Positions 50,836-60,244 are shown, numbered from the stretch's first letter. The stretch: 64,000 nt of DNA from Rhodospirillales bacterium (GCA_016699855.1 CP064988.1:2074501-2138500), one strand, 5' to 3'. The notes: a model not told the origin generated them from the sequence alone. Numbers and translations are program-made.

Positions 50836-51810
50836 TCAACGGATCGTCCGACCGAGGAAGTCGCGGATCTGCGCCGCCATCTCCGGCCCCTTTGTCTCCA
50901 GGGCGAAGTGACCCGCATCGAGCATGTGCAATTCGGCGCGCGGGAGATCGCGCAAGTACGCTTGCCCGCCGGGTGCCGGAAAGATCTGGTCGCGCTTGCC
51001 CCAGAGGATCAGCGTGGGTGGCTGGTGCTTGCGGAAATACGCCTGCACCTGGGGATAGAGCGCGACGTTCTTCCGATAGTCGTAGAACAGATCGAGCTGG
51101 ATCTCCTGGTTGCCGGGACGGTCGAGATAGACCTGATCCAGCATCCAAGCATCGGGGCTCACGAGGGTCTTGTCCGGCTCGCCATGCGTATACTGCCACT
51201 CGGTGGCGGCGAGTGCGAGGAACTGGCGTAGCTTCTCGCGGCTCTCAATCCTGCCGTCGCGCCAGTAGGCCTTGAACGCATCCCAGAATCCGAGCAGGCC
51301 CTCGTCGTAGGCATTGCCGTTCTGCACGATCAGCGCGCTCACCCGCTCGGGATGCGCGAGAGCGACCCGCCAGCCGACGGGCGCGCCATAGTCCATCACG
51401 TAGAGCGCATAGCGCGCGACGCCGAGTTGGCGTAGCAACGCGCCGACGATGCGGCCGTAGTTCTCGAAACTGTAGTCGAAGCGCGCGCGATCGGGCATCG
51501 CGCTGCGGCCATAGCCGGGATAGTCCGGCGCGATCACGCGGTAGCGATCGGCGAGTGCCGGGATCAGGTTGCGATACTGCTGCGACGAAGTCGGAAAGCC
51601 GTGCAGCAGCACGATCGTCGGCGCATCGCGCCTGCCGGCCTCGCGATAGAAGACGTCGACGCCATCGACCTCGACGGTCCGATAGTGGATCCGGGCGTCG
51701 CCCGGATCGGCGACGATGGAGGTCTGCGCGCGCGCGGTGCCAGTCGCCGCGGCGACGAGGGCTGTGGCGGCGGTCGCACGGAGCAGGACGCTGCGGCTGA
51801 TGGTCGTCAT
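50836..51810 (-). CDS. Exported alpha/beta hydrolase, epoxide hydrolase-like
   Basis: Encodes about 324 residues from the ATG at 51810. Signal sequence SRSVLLRATAATALVAAATG, cleavage near ARAQ. Alpha/beta-hydrolase features: oxyanion loop LLHGFPTSS, nucleophile Asp140 in YVMDYGAPVGWRVA (an Asp, as in epoxide hydrolases and haloalkane dehalogenases, not Ser), and the late His in DAGHFALE. The substrate is unknown, but the Asp nucleophile favours epoxide or C-halogen hydrolysis. It is the last, or first-transcribed, gene of the minus-strand group opposite the GST run. Confidence 0.87.
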   Translation of the reverse strand: MTTISRSVLLRATAATALVAAATGTARAQTSIVADPGDARIHYRTVEVDGVDVFYREAGRRDAPTIVLLHGFPTSSQQYRNLIPALADRYRVIAPDYPGYGRSAMPDRARFDYSFENYGRIVGALLRQLGVARYALYVMDYGAPVGWRVALAHPERVSALIVQNGNAYDEGLLGFWDAFKAYWRDGRIESREKLRQFLALAATEWQYTHGEPDKTLVSPDAWMLDQVYLDRPGNQEIQLDLFYDYRKNVALYPQVQAYFRKHQPPTLILWGKRDQIFPAPGGQAYLRDLPRAELHMLDAGHFALETKGPEMAAQIRDFLGRTIR

Positions 51811-52159
51811 AGCGATGTCAATCCCCTCGCGGTGGCGCGGCGGGGGTCGCCGGGCCATCGGGAACGAAGATGACCGGCGCGCCTGCTTGTCAGAATGCGC
51901 GACGCGGGGAATTGATCATTGCGCGCGCGGGAAAGGTGACGGCTCGGCCGGACGAGATGTAGCGCCCGATAAGGGGGCGGCGGCAGCCTGCTCGACGCGG
52001 CGACGGATGACCTTGTCGCGCGCCGTCGCGATGAACGCCATCGTGCTTGTGCCGGCCTGACCGCGGGCAGGATCGCTGGTACTCGTCGGGCGTTTGCCCG
52101 ACCCCTGGTGCTGGATGGATCGCCGGGCGGCGACCTTGCCGTGATGGCGTCGCGCGCTA
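51811..52159. other. Gap with no supported gene
   Basis: Open frames here are short and repetitive. One minus-strand piece (MAFIATARDKVIRRRVEQAA) looks coding-like but ends without homology I can name. It may be debris of the same decay seen in the next 700 bases. Confidence 0.4.
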
Positions 52160-52423
52160 CTACTTCGCGACAGCGCGGCCGAGGCGGGCCCGGGAGAGGA
52201 GGCGGCTGCCGCGGAGCGTCGCGAGCGCGCTGACAACGGCGGCCATGCCGATGTTCCAGCTCAGCACGAGGGCCGAGGCCTCAAGCGGGTGGAACAGGTT
52301 CAGCGCGAAGGATGCCACGCCGGCCACCGCGAGCGCGGCGAGGAGGGAGACGAGACGCGGCTGCGGTCGCGCGGAGTGGCGCAGCATGAAGGCCGAGACC
52401 AGCGCAAGCGGATACACAACCAA
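52160..52423 (-). pseudogene. Truncated membrane protein, possibly NrsF/DUF1109-like
   Basis: An 87-residue fragment with three hydrophobic segments and no good start (TTG at best, no ribosome binding site). The pattern PLALVSAFMLRHSARPQPRL, ALNLFHPLEASALVLSWNIG resembles the C-terminal half of NrsF-type (DUF1109) anti-sigma proteins, in which a Cys/His-Pro turn precedes a final helix. The N-terminal half and any ECF sigma gene are missing. Assignment is tentative. Confidence 0.4.
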
Positions 52424-52637
52424 CGATGCTCCGCCAATCGGCGGGGTCTATCCTTACATGAAGATATACATTGGCGAGTTCAGTTAATTCTCGAGTTCCC
52501 TGATTCAGGTACCGACGACCGACGCATCGGTCAGTTGCCTCGAACGCACTCAGATCTACATCGTCAGCGCACCGGTCATCGGCAACACGCAGGAAGTTGC
52601 TTCCAGCACCCGCAGGCAGGGGATGCCGTAGCGGTAA

Positions 52638-52877
52638 GGGTGCCGGATATGGCTGTTCGGTTCACGTGCGCGTGTCGAGCATCACGCAAAGAGCGACATC
52701 GATCTCGCGGTGATGATGCCGGAACTTGATTGGTACTGGTGGCACTCAGCGTGGGAGAAGGCACCGGACGCGGAGCTCGCGTATCCGATTCACCTCGAAT
52801 GGTATCGGCCCGATGCTGGTTTGAAGATCGTCGGCGCGGCTATCAATCAAGACGGGCTCCTGCTCTACCAGCGTTAA
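52638..52877 (+). pseudogene. Nucleotidyltransferase-domain (MNT-like) remnant
   Basis: The frame reads RIWLFGSRARVEHHAKSDID, LAVMMPELDWYWWHSAWEKA and ends GAAINQDGLLLYQR before a TAA at 52875-52877. GS-R-AR followed by SDIDLAV is the metal/nucleotide-binding signature of pol-beta-type nucleotidyltransferases, including MNT/HEPN-system proteins. No start codon precedes the signature: stop codons lie at 52629 and 52635, and a possible continuation (AVAVRV) is in another frame, so the 5' end is broken. No HEPN partner is recognised. It ends about 20 bases before a palindromic element. Confidence 0.65.
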
Positions 52878-52897
52878 GTTCCAACCTCGGTGGGGCC

Positions 52898-52973
52898 TGG
52901 GATCAGGCCTGCAAAGCGGCATTTTCCCCCTCGCCGCGCCATGGGAAATTCGCCGTTTGCAAGCCTGACCCCA
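52898..52973. repeat. 77-bp-type palindromic element, diverged copy
   Basis: GGGATCAGGCCTGCAAAGCGG on the left and CGCCGTTTGCAAGCCTGACC followed by CCA on the right are the family arms with a few changes. The centre holds CGCCGCGCCATGGG. It marks the right end of the decayed zone before core-like genes resume. Confidence 0.75.
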
Positions 52974-53065
52974 ACGCGATGGAGAGCACGCTGATCGGAT
53001 AGGAACCCGAGCGCCTACGCGCGGTTCTCCTCGGGATCGCGTTTCTGGGGAATGGACCGAACGAC

Positions 53066-53710
53066 ATGGCCGACCTGATCATCTGGACCTACGACCGGGT
53101 GCCGGAGATGCCGCGCGGGTTCGTGCGCGACCTGCGGCTGCGGTGGGCGTGCGAGGAGGCCGGCCTCGCCTATTCGGTGCGGACGGTGCCGTTCGAGGGA
53201 CGGGAGACCAACCATCTGGCGCGCCAGCCCTTCGGGCAGATCCCGTTCCTGAGCGACGGCGGCGTGGAGATGTTCGAGAGCGGCGCCGGGCTGCTGCATC
53301 TGGCGCGGAAGAGCGAGGCGTTGATGCCGCGCGATCCCGCCGGCGAAGCGGAGACGGTGCAATGGATCGTCGCCGCGCTCAATTCGATCGAGATGGTCAG
53401 CGTGCCATGGTGGTTCCTCAAGGTGACGGGCGCGACGGAGAACGGTCTCGCCGGTTGGCTGGGAAGCCGCCTCGGCCAGCTCGAGAAGGTGTTGGCGCAG
53501 CGGGAATGGCTGGCGGCCGGCCGCTTCACGTCGGCGGACCTGCTGATGGCCGACGTCCTGCGCGTCCCCGACGTCCGCGCCTTCGGCGACCGGCCCGCGA
53601 GCGAGGCCTACGTGGCCCGCGTCACCGACCGCCCCGCGTTCAGGAAGGCGCACGCCGACCAGATCGCGCATTTCGCCGCCGCCGACGCGAACAGGCCGGC
53701 CGCCGGCTAG
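53066..53710 (+). CDS. Glutathione S-transferase family protein
   Basis: Encodes 214 residues. N-terminal thioredoxin-like domain with RDLRLRWACEEAGLAYSVRT, QPFGQIPFLSDGGVEMFESG (cis-Pro loop, ESG), then helical domain with REWLAAGRFTSADLLMADVL. It is high-GC, like the core genome, and separate from the GST run at 43-49 kb. The substrate is unknown. It ends about 137 bp before the DUF4239-like gene. Confidence 0.88.
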   Translation: MADLIIWTYDRVPEMPRGFVRDLRLRWACEEAGLAYSVRTVPFEGRETNHLARQPFGQIPFLSDGGVEMFESGAGLLHLARKSEALMPRDPAGEAETVQWIVAALNSIEMVSVPWWFLKVTGATENGLAGWLGSRLGQLEKVLAQREWLAAGRFTSADLLMADVLRVPDVRAFGDRPASEAYVARVTDRPAFRKAHADQIAHFAAADANRPAAG

Positions 53711-53847
53711 AGTCCCGGGCCACGACCTCGCGGCACCGGCGCGGGCCGCGCCGCCGCGCGTGCGCACGACGGCGGCTTCATGCTAAGCGGCGCTGTCGTT
53801 CCCCGCGGCGCCCGCCGCCGCCGTCCCGCCGCAGGAGCCCGGTTCCC

Positions 53848-54624
53848 ATGATCGATTTCCAGGCCGCGCCGCTATGGATGATCTTCGCGCTCAGCGTCGT
53901 CCTCGTCGGCGGCGCCAACGAGGCGGGGCGCTACGTGCGGCGGCGATTCCAGGTCGACGGCGACGACAACACGGCCACGCTGGAAGGGTCGGTGCTGGGC
54001 ATGCTCGGGCTGATGATCGGCTTCAGCTTCGCGATATCGGTCTCGAATTTCGACGCGCGGCGCGACGCCCTGCTGGACGAGGCCAACGCGATCGGCACCA
54101 CGGGCCTGCGCGCGCGCCTGCTGCCGGCGCCGCACAACCGCGAGGTCCTGGACCTGCTGCGCGAGTACACCAAGCTGCGCGTCGACGTCGCCGCCTCGAC
54201 CCGCTCGATGGCGGCGCTCGACAAGCTGATCGACCGCTCCAACACGATCCACGAGGCGCTGTGGCAGCAGGCCAAGGCCGTCGCCGCCAAGGATCCCGGC
54301 ATGGTGCCGACGGGCCTGTTCATCCAGTCGCTGAACGACATGATCGACAGCCACCTGAAGCGCCTGACGGCGGCCCGCGTGCGGCTGCCGGGGATGGTGC
54401 TGTTCACGCTCTACGGGATCGCGGCCGTCGCCGCCGGCCTGGTCGGCTACACCACCGGCCTGACGGCGCGGCGCGCCATTCTGCCGACCTACGTCGTCAG
54501 CGCCGTCGCCGTGGCCGTGATCCTGCTGGTCGCCGATCTCGACCGGCCCGACGCCGGATTCACCCGCGTCGACCAGCAGCCCATGATCGAGACCGCCAAG
54601 GGCCTCGCCGGCTACAAGGACTAG
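53848..54624 (+). CDS. DUF4239-like (bestrophin-like) membrane protein
   Basis: Encodes about 258 residues. Two membrane helices near the N-terminus (MIFALSVVLVGGANEAGRYV, GSVLGMLGLMIGFSFAISVS), a soluble middle of about 130 residues, and two more helices at the C-terminus (LYGIAAVAAGLVGYTTGL, TYVVSAVAVAVILLVADL). The N-terminal block up to NFDARRDALLDEANAIGTT matches the DUF4239 family of unknown function, distantly linked to bestrophins. The ATG follows AGGAGCCCGG. Probably a single gene. Confidence 0.8.
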   Translation: MIDFQAAPLWMIFALSVVLVGGANEAGRYVRRRFQVDGDDNTATLEGSVLGMLGLMIGFSFAISVSNFDARRDALLDEANAIGTTGLRARLLPAPHNREVLDLLREYTKLRVDVAASTRSMAALDKLIDRSNTIHEALWQQAKAVAAKDPGMVPTGLFIQSLNDMIDSHLKRLTAARVRLPGMVLFTLYGIAAVAAGLVGYTTGLTARRAILPTYVVSAVAVAVILLVADLDRPDAGFTRVDQQPMIETAKGLAGYKD

Positions 54625-54690
54625 CCGCGGCGGGTCGGGAACGATTCCGGCGGCCCGGCCGGCGCGACGTCCACGCTTCGGTCGCCGCCG

Positions 54691-56280
54691 TCAGTACTGC
54701 GCGCCGACGCGCAGGAACACCTGGCTGCGGTCGTACTCCGCCGCGCCGAGGTTCGACCGGCGCGCCTGGAAGCGGTAGTCCGCGCCGACGTAGTAGTTCT
54801 CGTTGATGCCGTACTTGAGCCCGACGCTCGCGTCGTAGTCGTGGTCGCGGCGGCCGCTGTCCTGGAAGTCGCTCCGCGCGTATCCGGCGCGCAACGTCAG
54901 CGCCAGATCGCGCGTGATGTCCTGCTCGAGCCGCGCGCCGACCGACGACAGGACGTACGCGGGCGAACCGAACGACGTCGTCTCCTCGATGCTGCGGTCG
55001 AACCAGCCGACGACGAGCGTGCCGGCGACCGGCCGCCAGCGCACCGACCCCTGAAGGGCCGGCGTGCCCACGGTGGAGAAGCGCGAGTCTCGGTAGTTCT
55101 GGTACATGAACCCGGCGAACACCTCGCCGTCCAGCTTGGGCGACACGGTGAAACGCGCGCCCATGCCGGTCACGAAGCCCTGCGAGTTGCGCCGGAATCC
55201 GTTGTCGTCGCGGTAGCCGTCGTAGTTCCTCAGGTCGTGCGCCAGCTGGCCGAACAACTGGAACGACGGCGAGAACACGTAGCCGACCCGGAACCCCGTC
55301 TCAAGGTGGCTGCGGCTGCGGTCGCTGTTGTTGATCCGCCCGGCGAGCGAGTCCGCGTCGTCGAAATCGAGGTGGCGGTAGGTCGAGCCGAAGCGGAACC
55401 GCCACGCGCCGCTGCGATGGGCGATGCCCGCGTAGGCGCGCTGCTCCCAGTAGATCGTCGGTTCGATGCCGTTGACCGCGTCCGGCGAGTCGCGGTCCTC
55501 GTGATCGCGCTTGCCCAGGACGCCGCCGAACAGGCTGGTGGACGGCCCCAGATCGTAGGTGCCTTCGGCCGAGAACCAGAAATCGAGGGCGTTCTCGCGA
55601 TTGTACTGACGGTAGCGCGAGACGTCGACATGGCCCTGGACGACGGCCGAGTGCGACGAACCGCGGTTCTCGCCGACCAGCGCCAGCGCGGCCACACCGA
55701 CGATATCGCCGCGCTTACCGCGCTTGGTCGCGTAGACGTTGTCGTCGTACACGACCGCCGCGTCGACGGTCGGGAAAATGCGGAACCCTCCCGCGTCGAA
55801 GCCGAGACGGGACGCGCGTTCGCGCTCCGCCTCCGCGTTGGCGACGACAAGCCGCTCCTGCGGGCCTTCCACGACGGTGCCGGGGGGCAACCGCGTCTGC
55901 GTGCGCGGATCCACCGAGGCCGTCTGGCCCACCGCCGCCGTCACGGCGCGCGCCACCGCGTCCCGGTTCGCCGGAGGCGCCGCGGCCACGATCCGATCGA
56001 TGATGGCCCGGTAGACGGGCAGGTTCGCGCCACGAAGAAAGCGCACAGCGACCGCGGCGTCACGGGCGAGATTCGCCGCCGTCTCGGGCGTTCCCGCGAG
56101 TTCCGGACGGCGTCGCAGGACTCCGTCGAGCGCCTCCAACAGCGCGCCGGGTCCACCCTCCTCGGCCGCCACCCGGAACGGCGCGGCCTCGGCGCTCACG
56201 CGCTGGGCGTCGGCGGTCTGCGAAACAGCGAACGACGCGACCAGCGCGAGCGCCCCGAGGCAGGCTTGAAACCTTGGCAA
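54691..56280 (-). CDS. Outer membrane beta-barrel protein (BBP2-like)
   Basis: Encodes 529 residues. Signal peptide CLGALALVASFAVSQTADA. Residues 25-150 form an N-terminal helical region with a few prolines; then a barrel with about sixteen predicted strands starting VDAAVVYDDNVYATKRGKRG, typical of the beta-barrel porin 2 group found with exopolysaccharide and adhesin export systems. The C-terminus ends in Tyr (FLRVGAQY), as outer-membrane barrels do. It is divergent from three small secreted-protein genes, and the AT-richer gap of about 250 bp between them looks regulatory. Confidence 0.85.
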   Translation of the reverse strand: MPRFQACLGALALVASFAVSQTADAQRVSAEAAPFRVAAEEGGPGALLEALDGVLRRRPELAGTPETAANLARDAAVAVRFLRGANLPVYRAIIDRIVAAAPPANRDAVARAVTAAVGQTASVDPRTQTRLPPGTVVEGPQERLVVANAEAERERASRLGFDAGGFRIFPTVDAAVVYDDNVYATKRGKRGDIVGVAALALVGENRGSSHSAVVQGHVDVSRYRQYNRENALDFWFSAEGTYDLGPSTSLFGGVLGKRDHEDRDSPDAVNGIEPTIYWEQRAYAGIAHRSGAWRFRFGSTYRHLDFDDADSLAGRINNSDRSRSHLETGFRVGYVFSPSFQLFGQLAHDLRNYDGYRDDNGFRRNSQGFVTGMGARFTVSPKLDGEVFAGFMYQNYRDSRFSTVGTPALQGSVRWRPVAGTLVVGWFDRSIEETTSFGSPAYVLSSVGARLEQDITRDLALTLRAGYARSDFQDSGRRDHDYDASVGLKYGINENYYVGADYRFQARRSNLGAAEYDRSQVFLRVGAQY

Positions 56281-56529
56281 CTTGGCACCCTCAATCCGCC
56301 GCGGAACGGTCTAAAGCCGGGCAACAACCGTATATAATCAAATGCTAATTCAACCACAAGGTAATCGGCGAACGCCTCCGGCGATCCGGACGCATGCCTG
56401 TAGCGCGTCGGGAGCTTCCGGCAGTTGACATCAATCAAGGTCCGCCGATCTCCTGTATATTAGAAATCGCTAATTCAATTCGGAGAGTTCGCAGCGCTTT
56501 CCGCCATCCACAGGCGGGCGGGGGATACC

Positions 56530-57192
56530 GTGGTCTCAATCGCATCTAACATCCGCGGGCGTCGGCCGCGCATCTTGGCGATCGCCTCGATCTTCGCGGC
56601 GTTGCCGATGCTCGCGACGACCGTGGCGGCGGAGCAGATCGGGCAGGTCCGCGCGGGTTCGCCGGGATCGGGTCCGGGTGGCGCGGCCGCAGGCGCGCCG
56701 CCAGCAGGCGGCAGCGGCGCGTCGACGGGACCGGGCCCCGTCAACCAGAGCCAGTACGGGCCGCCGGCGTCGAAAGGAGCTCCGGCGCCAGCGACGCCGT
56801 CGGCGCCGGCGCAGGCGCGCAACCTCGTCGATCTCGACAGCGTCGCGCGTGGCGATCTGTGCGGCGACTACCGGCTCGGCGCGATGGTCGCGGCGGAGCG
56901 CCTGAGATCGCCGAATCTCCGGCGGCTCGACTTCGCGCAACGCTATCTCGCACCGGGATTCGACGCGGGCAAGAACCAGACGGGCGTCCGGATCCTGGCG
57001 AGCTACCAGGAGGAGATGGAGCGGCCACGTCCGGACCCGCTCGTCGCCGGAACGTACATCGCGATGGTGTCCACGGTGCCGGTGACGGACGGGCTTGTCG
57101 AGCAATTGAACGCGATCCTGTGCGTCTCCGGCGCGCCCAAGCGCATCTCGGCGATCGCGGCCGCGGCGCGGCAGCAAAAATCGGCGCGGTAG
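56530..57192 (+). CDS. Secreted protein of unknown function
   Basis: Encodes 220 residues (GTG start). Signal peptide RILAIASIFAALPMLATTVA, then a Gly/Pro/Ser-rich linker of about 60 residues, then a globular domain with two cysteines (GDLCGDYRL and ILCVSGAPK) that could form a disulfide. I recognise no family. It is followed by two more small secreted proteins in the same direction, so the three are probably cotranscribed. Confidence 0.7.
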   Translation: MVSIASNIRGRRPRILAIASIFAALPMLATTVAAEQIGQVRAGSPGSGPGGAAAGAPPAGGSGASTGPGPVNQSQYGPPASKGAPAPATPSAPAQARNLVDLDSVARGDLCGDYRLGAMVAAERLRSPNLRRLDFAQRYLAPGFDAGKNQTGVRILASYQEEMERPRPDPLVAGTYIAMVSTVPVTDGLVEQLNAILCVSGAPKRISAIAAAARQQKSAR

Positions 57193-57234
57193 CGGAACCG
57201 ACGCCAGACAATCCAGGTCGTGAAAGGACGGGAT

Positions 57235-57588
57235 ATGGAGATCGGACGGCGAATCCTCCTCGTGGTGATCGGTGGATCGCTCGGCGCGGCCTTCAGCGCG
57301 GATACCGTGATGGCGCAAGGCCACGGCGGCGGCGGCGGCGGCGGCGGAGGTCATGAAGGCGGCGGTGGCGGCGGCGGTGGCGGCCATGGCGGCGGCGGGC
57401 ATCAGCGCCGCGTGCGGGCCGGCGGCGGCCATGGACGCGGCGGACACGGCGGCGGGCACGACGAGCCGGGCAGCGGAGAGGCCGGGACGCTCGACACTTC
57501 GATCCGCGGCGGCGGAGCCAGTCCGCACGGACACATCACCGACAGTCCCGGCAGTTGGACGGTGATCGACAAAGTGCTCGGCCGATAG
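57235..57588 (+). CDS. Small Gly/His-rich secreted protein
   Basis: Encodes about 117 residues. The ATG at 57235 follows AAGGACGGG. Signal peptide RRILLVVIGGSLGAAFSADT, then a run of Gly and His with Gly9-type tracts (residues about 33-75), some Arg, and an acidic end. His-rich, glycine-rich exported proteins can bind metal ions, but composition alone does not prove it. It lies 42 bp after the preceding gene. Confidence 0.65.
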   Translation: MEIGRRILLVVIGGSLGAAFSADTVMAQGHGGGGGGGGGHEGGGGGGGGGHGGGGHQRRVRAGGGHGRGGHGGGHDEPGSGEAGTLDTSIRGGGASPHGHITDSPGSWTVIDKVLGR

Positions 57589-57746
57589 CGCGCCGCAACG
57601 CGCGGGCGCGCCGTAGCAAGGACGACAAGGAGAAGGCCGCGCAGGACGACGCGTCCGCGTCGTACCGGCCGGCCGGGAGATCCGACGCCGCATGACGCGG
57701 CGCCGGAAGGTCACGGATGGCTATTCATCCAACATCGGAGGCAGAA

Positions 57747-58502
57747 ATGTCAGATTCCAGGAAGATCGCGCTCCTGTCGGGCGTGGCGGCTTTGGCGCTC
57801 GCGGTGGCGCCGGTCTCGTTCGTCGCGACCGACCTCGGGTTCGGCGGCGGCGCGGCGTTCGCCCAGAGCGGCGGAGGTCACAGCGGCGCTGGACAGGGTG
57901 GCGCCGGCGGCAGCGGCAAGGGCGGCAGCACCAAAGGAACCGGCCAGGGCGGCCCGTCCGCCGACAGCGACGCCAAGGGTCCCAAGTTCAAGGGCGGCGA
58001 GACGCGGCCGGAGCCGGGTTCGCGCGGCGGCAAGCCGGTGTGGGCGCAGGAGGGCATCCCCGAGATCGAGCTCGGCCGCCTGAATGTCGCTCGGGCGCCG
58101 GCGCACGTGCTGGAGAAGGCGTTCTACGAGGCGCTGGCCAACTTCGATCCGACCAAGTCGGCCGCGCTGTACTCGATGTCGGCGGCCGAGTTCGCCGCCT
58201 ATCTGCGGGCCAACTACGCCACGGTGGTCCGCGTCGACTCGCCGCTGGAGAATCTCGGCCTGCTCAAGGACATCCTCGCCGACGGCCAGACGCAGCTGCC
58301 GGGCGTGACGCCGCGGTCGAAGATCGATCTCGCCGCGATCTTCCTCGGCTCGGCCTCCGACAAGACGATCCCGATCACCACCGACACCGTGCGGGCGATG
58401 ATCACGATCCTCGGCATGCCCGCGTTGAGCGACGCGGAGATCTCCGCGCTGGCGGCCGGCGCCGAGGCCGTGCGTCAGGCGATCCTCGCCGGCCACGGCT
58501 GA
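57747..58502 (+). CDS. Secreted protein of unknown function
   Basis: Encodes about 251 residues from an ATG preceded by CGGAGGCAGAA. Signal peptide ALLSGVAALALAVAPVSFVA with cleavage near residue 40, a Gly/Ser/Lys linker, then a helical domain of about 150 residues (LEKAFYEALANFDPTKSAAL, LLKDILADGQTQLPGVTPRS). I recognise no family. It is the third gene of the small secreted set and is followed by a strong terminator. Confidence 0.68.
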   Translation: MSDSRKIALLSGVAALALAVAPVSFVATDLGFGGGAAFAQSGGGHSGAGQGGAGGSGKGGSTKGTGQGGPSADSDAKGPKFKGGETRPEPGSRGGKPVWAQEGIPEIELGRLNVARAPAHVLEKAFYEALANFDPTKSAALYSMSAAEFAAYLRANYATVVRVDSPLENLGLLKDILADGQTQLPGVTPRSKIDLAAIFLGSASDKTIPITTDTVRAMITILGMPALSDAEISALAAGAEAVRQAILAGHG

Positions 58503-58550
58503 TCGGCCGGACCTCGGCGGCCGTCACCCGGCCGCCGACGGATCATTTGG

Positions 58551-58586
58551 AAGCGGGCGCCTCGCGAGAGGCGCCCGCTTTCGTTC
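58551..58586 (+). terminator. Rho-independent terminator
   Basis: AAGCGGGCGCCTC (58551-58563), loop GCGA, and GAGGCGCCCGCTT (58568-58580) give a perfect 13-bp stem, followed by TCGTTCG. It lies 49 bases after the last secreted-protein gene and just before the convergent GMC gene, so it may stop transcription from the plus strand. Confidence 0.85.
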
Positions 58587-58629
58587 GCGCGGGCGACGCG
58601 CCGGCGGCGCGATCAGCGCGGTCGATCGA

Positions 58630-60244
58630 TCACACCGCCGCCGCCCGGACCATGTCGGCGCATTTCTCGCCGATCATGATCGACGGCGCGTTGGTGTTGC
58701 CGGCGACGATCGAGGGCATGATCGAGGCGTCGGCGACGCGCAGGCGGCCGATTCCATGCACGCGCAGCTGGGGATCGACCACCGCGTCGGGCTCGCGGCC
58801 CATGCGGCAGGTGCCGACGGGATGCAGGTTCGACACGCCGCGGGCGCGGATGTCGGCCTTCAGGTCCTCGTCGCTGGCGACCTGGGGGCCGGGCAGGATC
58901 TCCTCGACCACGAACGGCTTGAGCGCCGGTTGGGCCGCGATCTCGCGGCACAGGCGCATGCCGTGCAGCAGCGCCTCGAAATCGTAGGCGCTCTTGAGGA
59001 AGTTGAAGCGGATCTCCGGCGGCGCCAGCGGATCGGCGCTCTTGAGCCGCACCGTGCCCCGCCCGTCGGGCCGCAGATGCACGGGGCTCAGGCCGAAGGC
59101 CGAGAACGGCTGCGCCACGACGCCGTGGCGGTTGCGCTCCTTGATCGCCCAGCTGAACATGTTGATCTGCAGGTCAGGCCGCTCCAGCCGCTTGTCGCTG
59201 CGCACCAGCGCGCCGACATACAGCCCCATGCTGGCCAGCGGGCCGGTGCGGCCGAAGGCGTACTGGAACGCCGCCTTGATGCGCACCGGCAGGCTGTTGG
59301 CGAGGTCGTTCATGGTCACCGGCTGGGAGCAGCGGTAGGCGACGTAGGTGTTGAAATGGTCGTGCAGGTGCGACCCGACGCCCGGCATGTCGCGCACCAC
59401 CGCGACGCCGTGCTCGCGCAGATGCGCCGCCGGACCGAGGCCGGACAGCATCAGCAGCTGCGGCGAGCCGTAGACGCCGCCGGACACGATCACCTCGCGC
59501 CGCGCGCGCGCCGTCCTGAGGCCCGCGGGCGTCCGGTACTCGACGCCGGTGGCGGCGCCGTCCTCGATCAGCACGCGGGTGGCGTGCGCGCCGGTGGCGA
59601 TCGTCAGATTGGCCCGCCGCCTGGCGCCGCTGAGATAGGCCTTGGCGCCTGGACCAGCGCCGCGCGTTGCCGATCGTGGTCTGGTAGTAGCCGACGCCCT
59701 CCTGGGTGGCGCCGTTGAAATCGGGATTGGCGGGGATGCCGGCCTGCATGGCGGCGTCGTGCATCGCCTTGGCGAGCGTCGGCTTCCAGCGGTGGTCGGT
59801 GACCTTCAGAGGGCCGCCGACGCCGTGGAAATCGTCGGCGCCGCGCTCCTGGTCCTCGGCGCGCTTGAAATAGGGCAGCACCGAATCGTAGTCCCAGCCC
59901 TCGCAGCCGCGCTGGCGCCACTCGTCGTAGTCGGCGGCGTTGCCGCGCATGTAGACCATGCCGTTGATCGAGCTGGTGCCGCCCAGCACCTTGCCGCGGG
60001 GCTGGTACATGACGCGGCCGTTGAGCTCGGGCTCCGGCTCGCTGTCGAACATCCAGTTCACGCGCGGATTGTTGAACGTCTTGTGGTAGCCCAGCGGCAC
60101 GTGGATCCACGGATAGGTGTCGCGCGGGCCGGCCTCGAGCAGCAGCACGCGGAAGCGGCCGTCCTCGCTCAGCCGGCCGGCCACGGCGCAGCCCGCGGAG
60201 CCGGCGCCGGTCACGATGAAATCGTACTCGTCCGCACCCTGCAC
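58630..60244 (-). pseudogene. GMC oxidoreductase (choline dehydrogenase-like), single frameshift
   Basis: The N-terminal part (FAD motif DFIVTGAGSAGCAVAGRLSE, RGKVLGGTSSINGMVYMRGN) reads in one frame to ...NARRWS. The rest (KAYLSGARRRANLTIATGAH and on to RVADASIMPSIVAGNTNAPS) is in another. Removing one G near 59647-59651 gives WSSAKAYLSG and restores a full-length enzyme of about 537 residues. The GTG start at 60244 is supported by GGGAGG five bases upstream. GMC enzymes oxidise alcohols such as choline with FAD. The break may be a real mutation or a sequencing error. A C-terminal fragment of a homolog lies at 16362-16735. Confidence 0.85.
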
